Positions 37,001 to 52,000 are shown, counted from the first letter of the stretch. The stretch is DNA of 64,000 bases from Verrucomicrobiaceae bacterium UBA1938 (GCA_002336895.1 DDFC01000023.1:211584-275583), one strand, 5' to 3'. Notes: a model not told the origin generated them from the sequence alone. Translations and numbers: made by a program.

Positions 37001-40000
37001 TTCACTGTCCCATCCTGCGTCGCAGCCTGGCTAAGTGTGATGGTGCCTGCCCCCAGATCAACAGCCAGAACCGTCGTGCCATCCGGGATGCCAGGTCCGG
37101 TAATCGTCATTCCCACGCGCAGGCGGGAGTCGCTGATGTTGGTGATGAGGGCGCTGCCTGAGGTCGTGGTGCCGGTGATGGTGGTAAAGGCATACAAGGT
37201 CACCGCTGTCCCCTGCAAAGTCGGCGCCTGGCTAAGCGTGATGGTGCTGTTGGCCACATCGATGGCGGTGATGTAAGTGCCGTCCTTGATCCCGGTGCCC
37301 CGGATCATCTCCCCGACCTGCAGACGTTCCACTCCTGGCACATTGGTCACCAGGGTGCTGGAGGTGCTCAGGTTTCCTGCGGAGGAAATGCCGTTGTTTG
37401 TGAACAGAATCGTGTTCACCGAAGCGCCTGACACCGTGCTGCCCAGGTAGGATTCTTCAATGAGCAGACCATCGCTGACGTTGTTGTTCGCCGCCCAGCT
37501 GGCAGGATCCTGAAGGAAATCATGAGCTCCTTTGATATCTGAACCAGACACGATGTTCGTAGCCAGATCAATGAAGGCAAAGTTGTTGATGCCCGGGTGG
37601 TTGGGGTCATTGGTGGAGAACAGAGCACGTGGCAGGAGTCTTCCCACATCCACCAGAGCCGTCCCGCCGACGATGATGCGGGCCACGGTAGTACCGCCGT
37701 CCGCCACAAACAGCACATTGCCACCCTTTTCGTAGACGATGGATGACGGATTATTGACATCCTGCAGGTTGAGGAAGGTGGGAGCCCCCGTGGTTCCCGT
37801 CACACGAATGACGGAAGCACCCTCGGCTATGGTCAGGGTGCCGATGAAGTTCTGAGTGGTGCTGCGTCCGCTGACGCTCTGAATGTCAAGCGTGCCGCCG
37901 CCCATGGTCAGGGCGCCGACATCATTTCGGATATACTGGTCATTGAATGCGGGGGAAAGCATCAGCGTACCGTCGTTCACCGCCAGCAAGTCGAGGCCAT
38001 AGCCACCGAAAGAGGTGCCCAGCAGAGAAAGGGTGCCCGCACCCATTTTGATCAGCCCGTAGTCATCCTGGTTTCCAGGAGTGGTGAAGTTGCCGCCCAT
38101 GGTCAGGACCGTGTAGGCGTTGCCCACATCCAAAACAGCCGTTTCATTGATGGTGAATCCGCGGTCCGAACTGGCGCTGGTGCCGTTGAATTGCAGCGTG
38201 CCGCCGTTGAGGACCAGGTTGGCCACGGCATTGCGGGAGGCGCCCAGACTGGAGCCGGGGCCGGCAAACACGAGCGTGTTGGAACCGGTGGAGATGGCCG
38301 CCAGGGAGATGTAGATGGTGGTGCCGTCAACGATCTGAGTCACCGTGGCGCCCAGCGGAATGCCGGGGCCGGAAACAACCTCGCCCACGCTCAGGTTTGC
38401 AGTGCTCGGCACCGTGACCATGTTGCTGCCGTTCGTCGTGCTGGAGAGCAGCGATGCCCCGATGCTGGTGCTGGCGCCAAAGGTGAGATTGTTCTGGCCT
38501 GTGGTCGTCACAGGATTGGAAATCTCAATCGTGTTCTGGTCCAGAATCCGCACAACGGTGGAGTTTGCTGGAATGCCGTTGCCGGAGATGGTCTGGCCCA
38601 CGGTCATGCCCAGCGTGCTGCCCACCGTGATCCGGGTGCCGCTCTGCGTGTCGCCTGTGCGTGAGCCCGTGTAGAGATTCGAGGTGCCAAATGTCAGCGA
38701 TGAGGCTGTCTGCGTGGGGATCGTGGCAACTCCCACCCCTCCGACAATAACGCCGATGGTGATCTGGGTGCTGTTGACGACAGAGAGGATGACCACAGTG
38801 CCACCGCCGGTGGGAATTCCTGTGCCTGTCACAGTTTGTCCCACCGCCAGTCCTGTCGTGCCGCCGGGGACAGTGACCGTGTTGTTGCTGGTGTTGGTGC
38901 TGACAGCAATGGACCCGGACTTGGCGGTGATGCTGCTGTTGTCAAAATTCAGGTTGGAGCCCGTGGTGCTGATGAGCGCTCCATTTGACAGGGTCATCGT
39001 CGTCGGACTGTTGACCACTGAAACGGTGACGCCCGCAGGGAGCGCATCACCCGTGACAATCGTACCGATGGTGACACCAGTTGTGTCCACGGTCACTGTG
39101 CGGCCGAGCGATGTCAGGTTGGTGATCAACTGCGTTCCGGCATTGTACCCTTCAACGCCGAGAGACGTGATGGTGGTGACCCCCTCGTTCAGCGTAGTGA
39201 CACCCGTGTAGTAATTCATGCCGGAGAGGATCAGATTGCCCAGCCCCGTCTTGTCCAGCCCCGTCACCTGTGCGAAGGAGAGGGTTCCGGAGCCAGCGCC
39301 CGTAGTGGCCGCAGCGCTGAGAGTAATGCTGGAGTTGGCTGTAATGGCGGTGATGGTGGTGCCATCCACGATGCCAGGTCCGGACACCTTCATGCCCACA
39401 TAAAGACCGGCTGTTCCGTTGGTGCCATTGAGGCCGCTGACTGTCGTGCTGCCGACAGTGGTCGTGCCGGTGCGGTCCTGGCCAAACTGCAGCGTCTGCG
39501 TGGCAGATGCCGTCGCCGCCGCGCTCAAGGTGATGGTGTTTGTCTGGAACTCCCGTGTGGAGGAGCTGGAGATCGTTTCATTCGGCGCACCATCGAGCGT
39601 GAGGGTCGTACCCGCGATCGCGGTGACCGTGCGTCCCAGCAGAGTGGCCCCGACAAAGAGATTGGACGGCACGCTGGAGACGATCACATTGTTACCGGAG
39701 GTGCTGGTCACGGTGACCGTGGCTGCAGTGGATAGAGATGTGATCGTGGTTCCAGGAGCAATGCCCGAGCCAGTCACAAGCATGCCCACGGCAAGATCTG
39801 CTGAATTGACGTTGCGCAGCAGGGTGCTGCCGCTGACAACCACCGCAGCGCGGTCTGCCCGGCTGGCGGTGTTGTCGATGATCGAGGCCGCGATGTCCAG
39901 CGCCGCAGTGGTGTTGTTCTGAAGAATCAGCAGGTCATTGACTGTGCCGCTCACACGCCCGGTGGTGAGTGTGCCGGAGCCGCCGATGAGGGCTGTGCTG

Positions 40001-43000
40001 CTGCCCATGTTGGGGGAGACCAGGATGGCTCCGCCCTGAAGCATGTTGCTGCCGCTGAGATTGACGGTGCTCACGCCGCCCCCGCTCACCGGAGTGTAGA
40101 AGCGCAGAGTGTTGGCCGCCTCGTTGGTCTGGGTGGTGTTCGCAACGAAATCCATGTTTCCTGCCGTCGCTGTGAGGATCCAGTCGTTGTTCACCGCGTT
40201 GCTGGTGTAGCCGGTGTAGGCACGGATCATCAAGTCGCCAGAGGTTGTGGTCTTCGTGTCGACCAGAGACTCGTTGAAGGAGCTCTTCGCAGCCCAGTCC
40301 GAGAGGCCTACTGTGGCCCAGGACCCCAGAATGCCCACGGTGTTGTTGGTGTCCGTGCTGGCAATGTCATTGCTCGTAAAGTTGATCGTGGCACCGGCCG
40401 CACGGCTGATGCCGTTCATGCGCAGGATCGAGGCACCGCCAAGACGGGAGATCTTGTTGTCACCTGCGTTCAGCGTCAAACTGGAGACACTTTCCACATG
40501 AGAGCCGCCCAGCAGCTCGATCGTGCCACCGATACGACCGCCGCCCAGCACCAGCGTGGCGGTGTCAGAAAGCTTGCTGTTGTTGTTGGAGGTGTAATCC
40601 AGCCTCAAAGTGCCGGACTGGACCGTATGCGTGGTCGCATTGAACGAAGCAAGGCTGTTGCGCGTAGTGGGGTCCGCCTGACCGCTGAGGATCAAGATGC
40701 CGCCGCCGATCTGCGTGATGGCTCCGTCACCGCCCAAAGAACCCTGAAGATTCAAAGTCGCGCCCGCCTGCACCTGGATGGTGGAGTTGGCATTGACGAA
40801 GACCGAGCCCGCCCATGAGCTGTTGCCAATGGTCGTCGCCAGGGTGCCGCCGGCGAGGTACATGGTCTGCACTGTGCTGTAGTTTACATCACGCAGGTCG
40901 AGAGTGGCGTTCTGATTGCCCAGGAGGTTGCTGCCATTGGTCCCGCCGGCAATGATGACTCCGGCACCGCCGGCGGCACCGAATGCACCGTCCACCGTCG
41001 CAGCCAGTATGCCGGCATAGACGACTGTCTCTCCTTTGTAACTGCTGGTGGTGCCGAGCACCCATGTGCCGTTGCCGATCTTGTTGAGGGAGGTCGGCCC
41101 GCCGGCTCCATCTCCGATTTCCAGGTTGAAGAGATTGTCTCCACGGTTGGATCCGCCCAGGGTCAGCGTGCGGGAACCGGAGCCCAGGAACTCAATGGCG
41201 GGAGAAAGATCATTAAATCCAAAGGTCAGTGTAGCGCCGATCACTGTTCCGTCGGCGATGATCGCACCGGCGTTATCCCCCACACCAAGGGTGAAGGCGC
41301 GGTCAGTAAAGGAGGCCACGTTGTTGAAGAACCTCAAGACACCGCCGTTCAAGACCAGGTTGGAGGCGGCATTTGATGCGCTGCCAATGCTGCTGGTTTG
41401 CCCGCCAAACGCGAGCTGCACAACACGGATTTCACCACCATTGATGGTTGTGACACCCGAGTAGTTGCTGTCAGGGCTGTTCAAGGTCAGGACACCATTG
41501 CCATTCTTGGTCAGCGAGACACCGCCCAGTCCGGAGGTGCCATCGGTGATTGCGCCAAAGAATGAGAAGCTGTCTGAAGCGTTGACAACAAGGGTGGAGG
41601 GAGAGGTTCCATTGTTGGTGACGGTTCCAGTGCCTGTGATCTTGGCCACCGTGGTGTTGAAGCCGTTCAGATTGAAGGTGCCGTCGGTGTAGAGGTTAAA
41701 TCCATTTCCACCGTTGGTGACCACTGCGGTGCTGCTCTCCAGGCGGACCTCGCCTCCGTTGACGGTCATCGTACCATTGAACTGGTTGGTTCCTCCCAGC
41801 CGCAGGAGGCCGGCGTTGATCAGGATGTCGCTGGTCAGGGTGTTGCTGCCGGACAGTGCGATCGAGGAACCGTTCATGAGGACGAACCCGATGGTGTTGT
41901 TCCCGGTCAGCTTGACGGCGTTGAAGCCGCTGTAGTCCAGATTTTGAGCATTGCCGTCCGCATTCGCGTTCTGGGAGATCTGGATGGTGGTGCCATCAAC
42001 AATGGCCGTGATGACCGTGCCATCCGGGATGCCGTCTCCGGTGACTGTGGCTCCGACTTCAAGCCCCGCCGTGGTGGCGACTGTGATGGTGTTACCGCCG
42101 GTGACAAACGTCGAAGCCAGCGTTCCAGTGTCGAGAGCCTGACCTCCTGAGGTGGCCAGACCGCCGGAGAGGTTGTTGTTGCCTGCGATCAGCAGCACAC
42201 CACGGCTGCTGGTGTCCGCAGCATAAATCAGGCTGCCAAGAGTTCCGGTGATGGTGGTGGCGGCGCTGAGGGTCAGCGTGCTGTTGGTGGCCACACGGAA
42301 GCTGCCGTCCGCTGCGCCGAGCGTGATGCCGCGGTTGGTGTCGTCAAACACCATGTTGGTGCTCGCACGCAACACACCTCCGTTGATCGTCAGCTGGTCA
42401 GCCTGATAGCTGGAGGGGTTGATACCGAGGTCGCTTTCACGAGTGATCTGCAGCACACCTTCGTTGATGTATGTCTTGCCGGAGTAGGTGTTGAGCACAC
42501 CAAAGGTCAGCGTGGTGCTGATGGCGGAGGTGGGATTCTGGGAAAGCACCAGCTGGTTGTTGCCTGTGCGCCCGATCACCGTCGTTCCTGCGGCGATGCC
42601 CGAACCCGACACCGTGGAACCAATCGGAATGTCCGTGTTGAAGTTGTTGGTGTTGAGCGTGATCACATTGACGTTGGGATTCATCGTCGCGACACTGGCG
42701 CTCACCGTCGGGTTCAGCACCAGCGTGCTGGCCCCGGACTTCACCAAGGAGACTGCATTGGTGCTGTTATCAACAATGGCGCTGGTGACGTTGAGCTGGT
42801 TGGTTGGCAGCTGGAAAATGAGTTCGTACGGATTGAGAGATCCGGCATACGTGCCAGCGGTGAGCCTGCCACCTGCAATGGTGTGAGTAGTCTGGGTGGC
42901 CAGAATACCGCCGCTGTTGATGATCAGGGTGTTTGTGGCCAGAGAGCTCACCGGATTGATGTTGATGGTGATGCCCGAAGTGCTCTGGATGTTGAGAGAA

Positions 43001-46000
43001 TTGACAGTCCGCGTGCTGGTGGAAGAAACGGCAGACGAGGTCTGCGAGGCAGTCACCTTCACGTTGTTGTTTCCAAAGCTGCTCCAGGTATCGATGGTAT
43101 TCGAGGATGCCGTTGTATAACTGGACAGAGCCGTGACGGCGTTGACCGAGCTGCCGTTGACTGTCTGGGACGACACCGTAGCCCACTCATAAGTCGTGCC
43201 TGTCACACGCACCGCCCAGCCACCGAGGATGCCATTGGTCAGAGTGGGGGCCGAAGTAAAGGCAATGACACCACCGGTATCCGCCCCGTTGCGGACAGAA
43301 TTGAAGATGGCGGTGGAACCCGCCGCACGGGAGGAAAGGCTGGCAAATGTCAGCAGGTTGGAGGCTGCAGACGATTTTTCCGAGACAATACGGTTGGAGC
43401 CGCCAGTGAGGGTCAGCGTGCCCAGGGTTTCGGAGAAGTTTTCCGAGCCTGCACTACCCACCCCTTGAAGAGTGAGCTGCCCACCGTTCATCGTGATGGT
43501 GGCGGAGTTGTTGATGCGGTCAGTGGATGTGGCCGAGGCCGTGTTCTTGATCCTCAGCCCCTGGAATGTCGTGCCATCAGCCAGAGAACCGCTGCCGGAG
43601 ACCAGGATGCTCGTCACACCCGTCAGCACACCGGAGCCCTCAATGCGGAGGTCCCCGCCATTCAGGTTGATCACACCGTTCACCGTGCTGGCAGCGAGAA
43701 CGGACAAAATAGCGCCCGTGGTGACGTTGTTGCCGTTTCCGACCACATTCACCCCGCCAGACTGTACGTTGACCGTGCTGTTCCAGTTCACGGTAGTCAG
43801 CGCCTCAGAGCCGTAAATGGTGAACCCACCCCCGTTGACGGTCGTGGTGGCATTGAAGTTGGTGGTGCCGCCATCCATCACCTGGATGCCCGCACCGAAG
43901 GTGGCGCCCGAGGAGGCAAGGTTCAGCGTGCCGGTGCCGCCATCGCGCACCAGGCCGCCCAGTCCGCTGATGGCCCTGGAGAAGGTCCAGGTGCCTCCGT
44001 TGGTGATGCGCATTCCCAGAGTGCCGTTGTTGGTGATCGTCTGAGCACCGATGGCACCGGCTGCCGCGCCGCCCACGCCATTGCCGAAGCTGGTCGTGCT
44101 TTCAAGAACCAGCTTGGCGCCGGAGTTGATGGTGGTTGTGCCGGAATAGCTGATGTTGCCCAGGGCGAGAATCTGCGTGCCATTGCCGGCGATGACGAGA
44201 TTCAGCACACCGGAACCCGTGTTGTTGGCGCGGTCACGGATGAAGCCGTTGTAGTAGCTTACACCGCTGGTGTTCAGCGTCAGGGTGCTGTTGGTTGACT
44301 GGTTTTCACCTTCCAGGTTTTCGATGACACCGCTCGCGGTGTAGTCGGAAATGCCACGCACGGTTTCGTTGAAACCCATCAGCTTGAAGTAGGAGTTGTT
44401 TCCGTTGTTGCCGGTGGAGTCCCCGCCAAAACCGGTGTCAAACCTGATGAGAGACGTGTCGGCGATCTGCTCACTCGCGCCAAGCTGGACGACACTGGTG
44501 CCCGACCCGCCCATGCTCACATTGCCGATCTTGAGATCTCCAAGGATGGTGCCGTTGGCCACATACGTGCCGTAGGTCGTGGTTGTGGTGGCGCTGGCCG
44601 TGGCTGCATTGGAGAGCACGAGCTGAGTGCCGTTCTTGACCGCCAGCACCACGGTGCCGTTGGGGATGGCTGAGTTGCCGGTGATAACCATGCCGGCATA
44701 GAAGCCCGCGGTGTTGGTCACATTCACGAGCTGGCGCACATCAAAGGTGGTGGCAACGCCGGTCGTGTTCGTGGTATTGGCGGCCACCGAGATCACAAAC
44801 TGGGTGGCGGAATTGATCTGCGTGACCGTGGCACCTGCAGGGATGTTGGGATTCCCGGAGATCACCATGCCAACGTAGAAATTATTCGTGTTGCCGCTGG
44901 TCAGGTTGACGGTGGTGCTGTTGATCGTGGTGGTGGCGTTGGAGACCTGCTGGCTGCTGCTCGTCGTCGTGCTCATGCTGGTCGTTGTCTTGGCCAGCAC
45001 CAAGTCCGGATTGGTGGCGTCACTGGAGCCGCGGCTGAAGACTGTGGTCAGCCCCGTGTAGGTGTTGGCGGTCTGGCCGCTGAAGGTCACACGACCGGGG
45101 CCGGTGATGTCCACGCCGTAGGTCGAGCCCGCCACCTGCGAGATGGAGCCGCTGATGTCGATGCGGCCCGTCGTGCCGCCGGCATTCGAATTGATGCGCA
45201 GATTGCTCGCCAGCTGGACCGGGGCAGAAATCACATCCGCTCCGACAGTGGTGCTGTTGGACTGCACCTTGCTCAGCAGCGCACGGCCGTAGTCACCATT
45301 GTTGAAGATGAGACTGCCACCGCTGCCCTGCGCGATTTCAAAGTGGTTGGTGTTGTTCTGGTCACCCAGGATCAGAGTACCCACGATTTTGCTGCCATCC
45401 AGATTGATCTGGGCGTTGATGTTGACGGCCGTGCCGATGTTGGTCGTCAAATTCACAATGGCTCCGATGGAGTTCGGCGCAGTGGTGGGCAGCCAGTTGC
45501 TGACGGCGTTCCATGAGGTGCTCCGGTCATAGTTGAAGTTGCCCATGAGAACTGGGATCACGCCCGGCTTGGTGATCGTCAAAATGATGCCGTAGGTGTT
45601 GAAAAGGCTCACGTCATAAACCAGCCCGCCGCCCAGTGTCGGAAGGATGAGATCGCCGCCGCCAGAACCGCCGGTGCGGTAATTTTCGCCCACATTGAAG
45701 GTGGAGAGCCCGCTCAGCGCGGCCCAGTTGCCAAGGTTGAAGATGTCGCCGCTCTGCGCCTTGCCCGCCGTGGTCGCCAGCGTCAGGTAGTTGTTCAGGT
45801 CCTGGACAACGAGCGTGGTGTGGTTCAGCGTCAGCATGCCGTTGACTGTGATGAAGTCCGTCCTGCCTGCAGTGATGGCCACCGCATCCCATGTGCCGGC
45901 ATTGAGGTCACGGTAGCCGCCCAGCGTGTCATACGTGCCCGTAAGCAGAGCATTGAGCAGGCCCGCGCCGCCGTTCAAAGTGGCGCTTGCCACCTGGAAA

Positions 46001-49000
46001 TTGGCCGTTGATCCCGTATCCAGCGTCAGATTGCCATTAAAGGTCATGGACCCGACACTGGCGCCAAATGAGTCGCCCGGAGAGAGTGTGCCGCCGCTGT
46101 TGATCATGTGGTTGGTGCCATCGGTAAAGCTGTTGCCCACCGTTCCCACCGTACCGTTGACAGTGCCTGACCCCGCCAGAGTACCACCGCTGTTGACGAT
46201 GGTCGCCCCGGTCCCGGTTTTGCCGGAAGAAGAGGAACCGACCTGCAGGACACCACTGTTGACGGTCGTCGTGCCGGTGTAGCTGTTGGTGGTGGATTTC
46301 AGCACCCAGTTGCCAGTGCCATTCTTGACCACGCTGGTGGATCCACCACTGTCGGTCAGGGAGACCGAGAGGGTGTTGGCCCCTGTGTTCGTGCCGCCAA
46401 GGGTGAGGACACGCGCACCCGTGCCGATATAGCCCAAGCTGCCGGTGTTGCTCAGTGTCAGTGTGCCGGTGCCGGAAGCCTCAATCGTGGCACCAGAGGT
46501 GCCGATGCTAAACAGACGGTTGCTCGAAACCGCGCTGCCGGTGTAACGGAGCGTGCCGCCATTGATCACCAGATTGCTGGCAAGGTTGAGCGAGGAACCG
46601 ATGCTGCTGGCCACGCCGCCATTGGCGAGCACGCCCACCTGGAGCACACCGCCGCTGATGGTGGTGATGCCTGTGTAGGAATTGGACCCGCCCAGCGCCC
46701 AGGTGTTCGATCCGCTCTTGGTGAGTGAGGTGGTGCCGCTGCCGTTGCCGATGATCGCTGAAATGCTGTTGATGATCGAGGCGTCGCTCGTGCCAGTCAG
46801 AGTCAGCACGCGGGTGCCCGAACCGGTGAAGGCCAGCGCACCCGTGCTGGTGAAGGCCAGCGCACCCGTACCTGAGGCATCAATGGTGCCGCCATTGGTG
46901 CCGCCCACAGTGAAGAGACGGTCCGTGCTGGCGCCGGAGCCAGTGTAGCGCAGCGTGCCGCCGTTGATGACCAGGTTGGCCGCCGCGCTCGTGGAGGCAC
47001 CGATGCCGCTGGCGATGCCGCCCTGCTTGATGTCGCTCGTGATCAGAACACCACCCGTGATGTTGGTGACGCCGGTGTAACCGTTCCCCGGCGCGGCATT
47101 GAACACAAAGGTCTGCTGCGTGACGGGTGCGGTGATGACAAAGCTGTCCGGCGCCTGGATGCTGGAGACGGTGTAGAGTCCGTTGACATTAGGATTGCCT
47201 TGAGCGTCCACCTTGGAGCCCACGCTCAGCCCCGCCGTACTCACGCCCGTGAGGGTGATGCTGGCTGGCGGCGTGGAGATCACCATGCTGGTGCCGGATT
47301 GAATGCTGGAGATGGTGTAGATGCCGTTGGCGTCAGGTGTGCCATCCCTGTCCACCGTCGCGCCGACCGTGAGACCGGAGGTGTCGGCAACGTTGACGGT
47401 GATGGTTTCACCGTTCCAGCCCACGGTCATTGTGCTGGAAGGAATGATGCTGGTCACGGTGTAAAGGCCGCTCGGATTAATGGTGCCGTCCGCATTCGTC
47501 TTGGTGACATTGACGACGAGGCTGGAGGTGTCTGCGCCTGTGATGGTCAGAACATCGGAGGTGGGAACAACGGCAGCCTGGCTGAGCTGGAAGCTGTCCG
47601 CCCCGAGAATGGCGGAGATGTAAGTTCCCGGAGCAATGCCGTCTCCCGTGACAAGCTGGTTGATGATCAGCCCCGAGGTGCTGGTCTGGGTGACAATGGT
47701 AGGCGCCGAACCTTGAATGACGCCCGAGAGGCCGACCACGGCATTATTGGGCGCCAGCACCCATGTGCCGCTGTCAGCCTTGGTCAGAGACGTGACGCCT
47801 GCTCCGGCCGTCGCAGAGTCCCCTAGCGCCATGACAAATGTATTGAGACCAGTGTTGGTGCCGCCGAGCGTCAAGGTGCGCGCACCCGAACCGCCTGCAA
47901 ATCCCATGGCTCCGACTCCGGTGAAGTTCAGGACGCCTGTGTTGGTGCTGTCTACATAGGTTCCAGAGGCTTCAATCTTGCCGCCTGAGAGTCCGACGGA
48001 GAACAGACGCGAGGTGCTGGCCACCGTGCCGGAAGTGTTGGTGTAGCGAAGTGTTCCGCCGTTGATCACCAGATTGGAGGCATCATCCCCGGAAGCACCG
48101 ATGCCGCTGGCAGTCCCGCCGTTGGCCAGGGATGTCACGGCCAGCACACCACCGTTGATGGTCGTCACACCGGAATAGTTGTTGCTGGCATTGTTGAGCA
48201 GCAGGGTGCCGGTGCCGGTCTTGGTAAGGCTGAACCCCAGCAGATTGTCGCTCACACGGCCGTTCACGGTGAACGCATTGGCTGAATTGATCGCCCAGGT
48301 CTGGTTGGAGAGAAGGGTCACATTGCTGTTGATGATGTGTGCGCCGGTGCCTGACTCCGTTGTGATGCCCGAACCGATGATGGTCAGGGTGTTGTTGTTG
48401 ATCGTGATGGCCCCCGTGGCGCCGGCACGGAAGGTGAGGCTGGCGATGGAACGGTCTGTCAGCAGCGAGGTGGTGAAATTCACCGCAACGCCGTCAGTAT
48501 TGAAATACACATTGGTGAACGCACCAGGAATGCCGACGAGCTGGGTGCTGCCCGCAGCGGTGGTGAACCAGTTGGCGGAGGTGTCCCAGGAGGAATCCGT
48601 GGAGCCTTTCCAGTAGGCGTCCTGGAAGGTGGCGGCCGTGACATTGAGCACGATTCGGTCCGTCAGCTGCTGCAGGCTGAGGTTGTAGCCGTTCGAACCG
48701 AGGATGACGGCGTTGTTAAGCAGGACCAGATCCGAAGCAAAGGTGCCGCCGGAGATGGTCAGCCCACCCGAAAGATAGGTGATGAGGTCGTGTGAGCCAA
48801 CGGTCAGGCTGGTGATGCCCGACTGCGGAAGTATGGCGATGGTGGCACCGCTTTGATTCAGCGTGACCCCGCGGGACACCGTAATGGTGTCCGTGCTGTT
48901 GGCTCCGCTGCCAATGTCAAAATACATGCGCACCTTCGGGTCGCTCAGATTGGTGGAGCCGATGGTCAGCCCCGAACCGGAGAATGTGGAGTTCTGCGTC

Positions 49001-52000
49001 AGGTTGAAGGTTCCTGCCGAATTGTTGTTGGCCATGGTGAAGATGGCTCCGGCATTGAGATTAAGGCTGGCCCCGGCGGCGGCAGTGCCTGTGGAACCGG
49101 CCGTGTAGCTCCCTGAAGTCAGCACTGAGAGCGTGGCCCCGTTGGCGACGCTGATGGCCGTGTTGGCAAGAGATCCCCCCGTGAGAGAGAGATTGCCCGC
49201 ATTGACCACCGTGTTGCCAGTGTAGGTGTTGGCCGCGTTCAGCGCCCAGGTGTTGGTGCCGTTTTTCGTCACCGTTGTCGAGCTGGTGCCGTTGTTGGCG
49301 ATGGTTTTGCCAAAAATATTGACCAGCGTTGAGTTCGCCGTGCCGGTGAGGACCAGGCTGCGTGTCTGATTGGTGGTGCCGTAGGCCAGGGTGCCGGACG
49401 TCAGTGTCAGTGCGCCGATGCCGGAGGCGTCAATCGTAGCCCCGCTGGCTCCGATGGTAAACGAGCGGTCCGTCGAGGTGGCCACGCCGGTATATTTCAG
49501 CGTGCCGCCGTTGATCACGATGTTGCTCGCCGTATTGCCCGCCGCCCCGATGCCGCTGACAGCGCCGCCGTTGCCCAGCGTGCTCACGCTGATGGTACCG
49601 CCGTTGATGGTGGTGATGCCTGCGTAGTTGCTGAAAGCCCCGCTCAGGGTCAGCGTTCCCGTCCCCTCTTTGGTCAGCGACAAGAGATTGGTGGTCAGAG
49701 ACGTCACCACACCTGAGAACACCGTGTCCGTATTGTCACGGCCCACCGTCAGTGTGGAGATGAGATTGGTGAAACCAGTCAGAGCATTGTGGGAGTTGGT
49801 GACGACGCCTGCACCAGACAGGGAGCCCACTGTCTCACTGCGGCCCGCCATGTCCAGCATGGCACCTGCGGCGATGGTGAGCGCAGAATTGTCCGGGATG
49901 ACCCCGTCATTGGTTCCTGCGGCATAGCTGCCCAAAACCAGGATGCCATCGTTGATGGTGGTCGCCCCTGTCCAGTCGTTGCCGCTGTTGGCAAGCACGA
50001 GGATGCCGGCGCCGTCCTTGATCAGGCCGACGTTACCCGCTCCGCTGGTGACCTTGCCGCTGATATAGCCCGTACCAAACGGGCTGGACACGGTGATGGT
50101 GCGGGTGGCATTGCCCAGATTGACTCCGCCCGTCAATGACAGGTCGTATGCCGCAGACCAGGTGGGGCTGTCGCCACCGAAGGTGAAATCACCCGCCAGG
50201 ACGACGGCGTTGCCCACCACCGTGCTGAAGCGCAGGCCGGTGTTGGCGGCATTGGTGGTCGTCAGCACGCTCGAGAGCGTGAAGGTGGTGCTGCCGATGG
50301 CCGTGATGAAGGAACCCGACTGCACCCCGCTGCCCACGACCGCCTGCCCCAGCGTCAGCCCCAGGCTGCTGGGGGTCGAGCCGGTATTGACGGTGACGAC
50401 GGCATTGAGATTGGTCGTGTTTACGGAGGGGCCTATGCGATTGGCCGCCTGGATGACCGGGCTGCTGCCTGCGCCGCCACCGATTGTCAGAGTGCCAGTG
50501 CCGATGGCGCCGCCCGTCAGGGCTCCAGGAGAGCCAGTGCTGTTGATGCCAAAGATGAGCGTGCCATCCTTCAGATTGAAGCCGCCGGCGTAGGTGCTGT
50601 TGCCAAACAGGGCCAGAGAACCATCGCCGACCTTGTTGATGGCGCCGCCATTGGTGGTCATGGCGGTGGTGATGACCAGACCGACCGGGGAGAGACCCGA
50701 GACGTCGATGACAGGAGCTGCATCGGCAAATTTCAGCAGGGAATTGGCCGCATTGTTCGTGGCGGCGGCGATCAGCGGTGTGGTTCCGGTGTTGTCATTG
50801 ACCACGGTGATGGCGTTTGTCCCCGTCAGCACCAGGGTGTGGAGAGCGCCGGGGGCGTTGAATCTCACGGCAGGCTGCACGGTGCCGCCGTCGTTGCTGA
50901 AGGTCAGGCTGTTCAGTGTCGTGGTGGTGGCCCCGGAGTAGCTGAAGAGATTGAGCGTGGAACCGCCGTTGAGCGTGACATTGCTCGTCGCGGCGATCTG
51001 CCCTGTCGTGGCGTTGAAAACGTTGCCGTTTGAGACGGTGACCGTGGCATTGTTGATGATCAGGTTGCCGGGAATGACGATGGTGCCCGCAGACCCGTTG
51101 AGGTTGAGAGTGCCCTGGTTGACGTAGGTGGTGCCGGTGTAGTCGTTGGAGACCCCTGTGCCAGGACTGAGAGTCAGCGCACCAGCGCCGCTCTTCACCA
51201 GATTGATGGCTCCTGTGACCTTGGTGTTGAAGGAGGTCGTGGCCTGATTGACAAAGACAAAGAGATCAGAACCGCTGGCGGTCAGAGCCGAGGCCGCGTT
51301 GCCTGCGGCGATGGTCATGCCGCCACCTGCATTGGTGAGCAGTCCCACCCCAAAGGTCAGCGTGACGGCCGCTGTGCTGCTGCCCAGGGTGATGGTGCCG
51401 CCGCCGCTTCTCAGAGAGTTGATGGTCTTGGAGGCCGTCAGGGTGCGGCTGGTGCTGTCGTTGATGTTGTAAGTGGCCAGCGTGGTGGAGGCGCTGATGT
51501 CAGTGCCGTCATAAGCCTGGAACGCATTGCCGCCGGCAAAGATGTTCCCGCCCACGGTGGAGCCCAGCTCGCCCACGCCCACGCCATCGAGGTAGGTGGC
51601 AAAGCTGTTGCCATTGACCACGGCCCAGCCGCCGATCAGGTTGTTGGTCAGCTGGGACTGCGAGAAGCCCAGGCCATTGATGGTGGAGATGAGCACGCTG
51701 GCGTTGTTGTTGCTGCCGGTGCCGCCCATGCCGACGTTGGAGACAAAGTTGACGACGCCACGATCAGCGGTGTCGTAAGTCAGGTTTCCGATGGTGAGCT
51801 GCACAGTGCTGCCGGCATTCACCGCCGGGAACACATTGATGGTGCTGCCGCCGCCCAGGACGCTCACATTGTCAAACGCCACGGTGGTGTCCGAAGAGCC
51901 GCCGCCCTGAATGGTCAGCGTGCCTCCCAGCAGATTGAGCGGGACGCTGGCGCCGATGCGCACCGGATTGGAGGCATCAAGAGGGTTGAGCCCGCGGTTG

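Larger units (their letters stand above)
46420..49630 (-). repeat. Closely related ASNLVINGGTLRYT modules
   Basis: Near-identical modules of about 90 residues (IGxSxxxASNLVINGGTLRYT then STDRLFTIG) lie near 49.5, 48.1, 46.95 and 46.55 kb, with more distant copies near 41.35 and 38.2 kb. The four close copies span passenger 2 and its edges and look like the youngest amplification in the gene. Confidence 0.7.
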
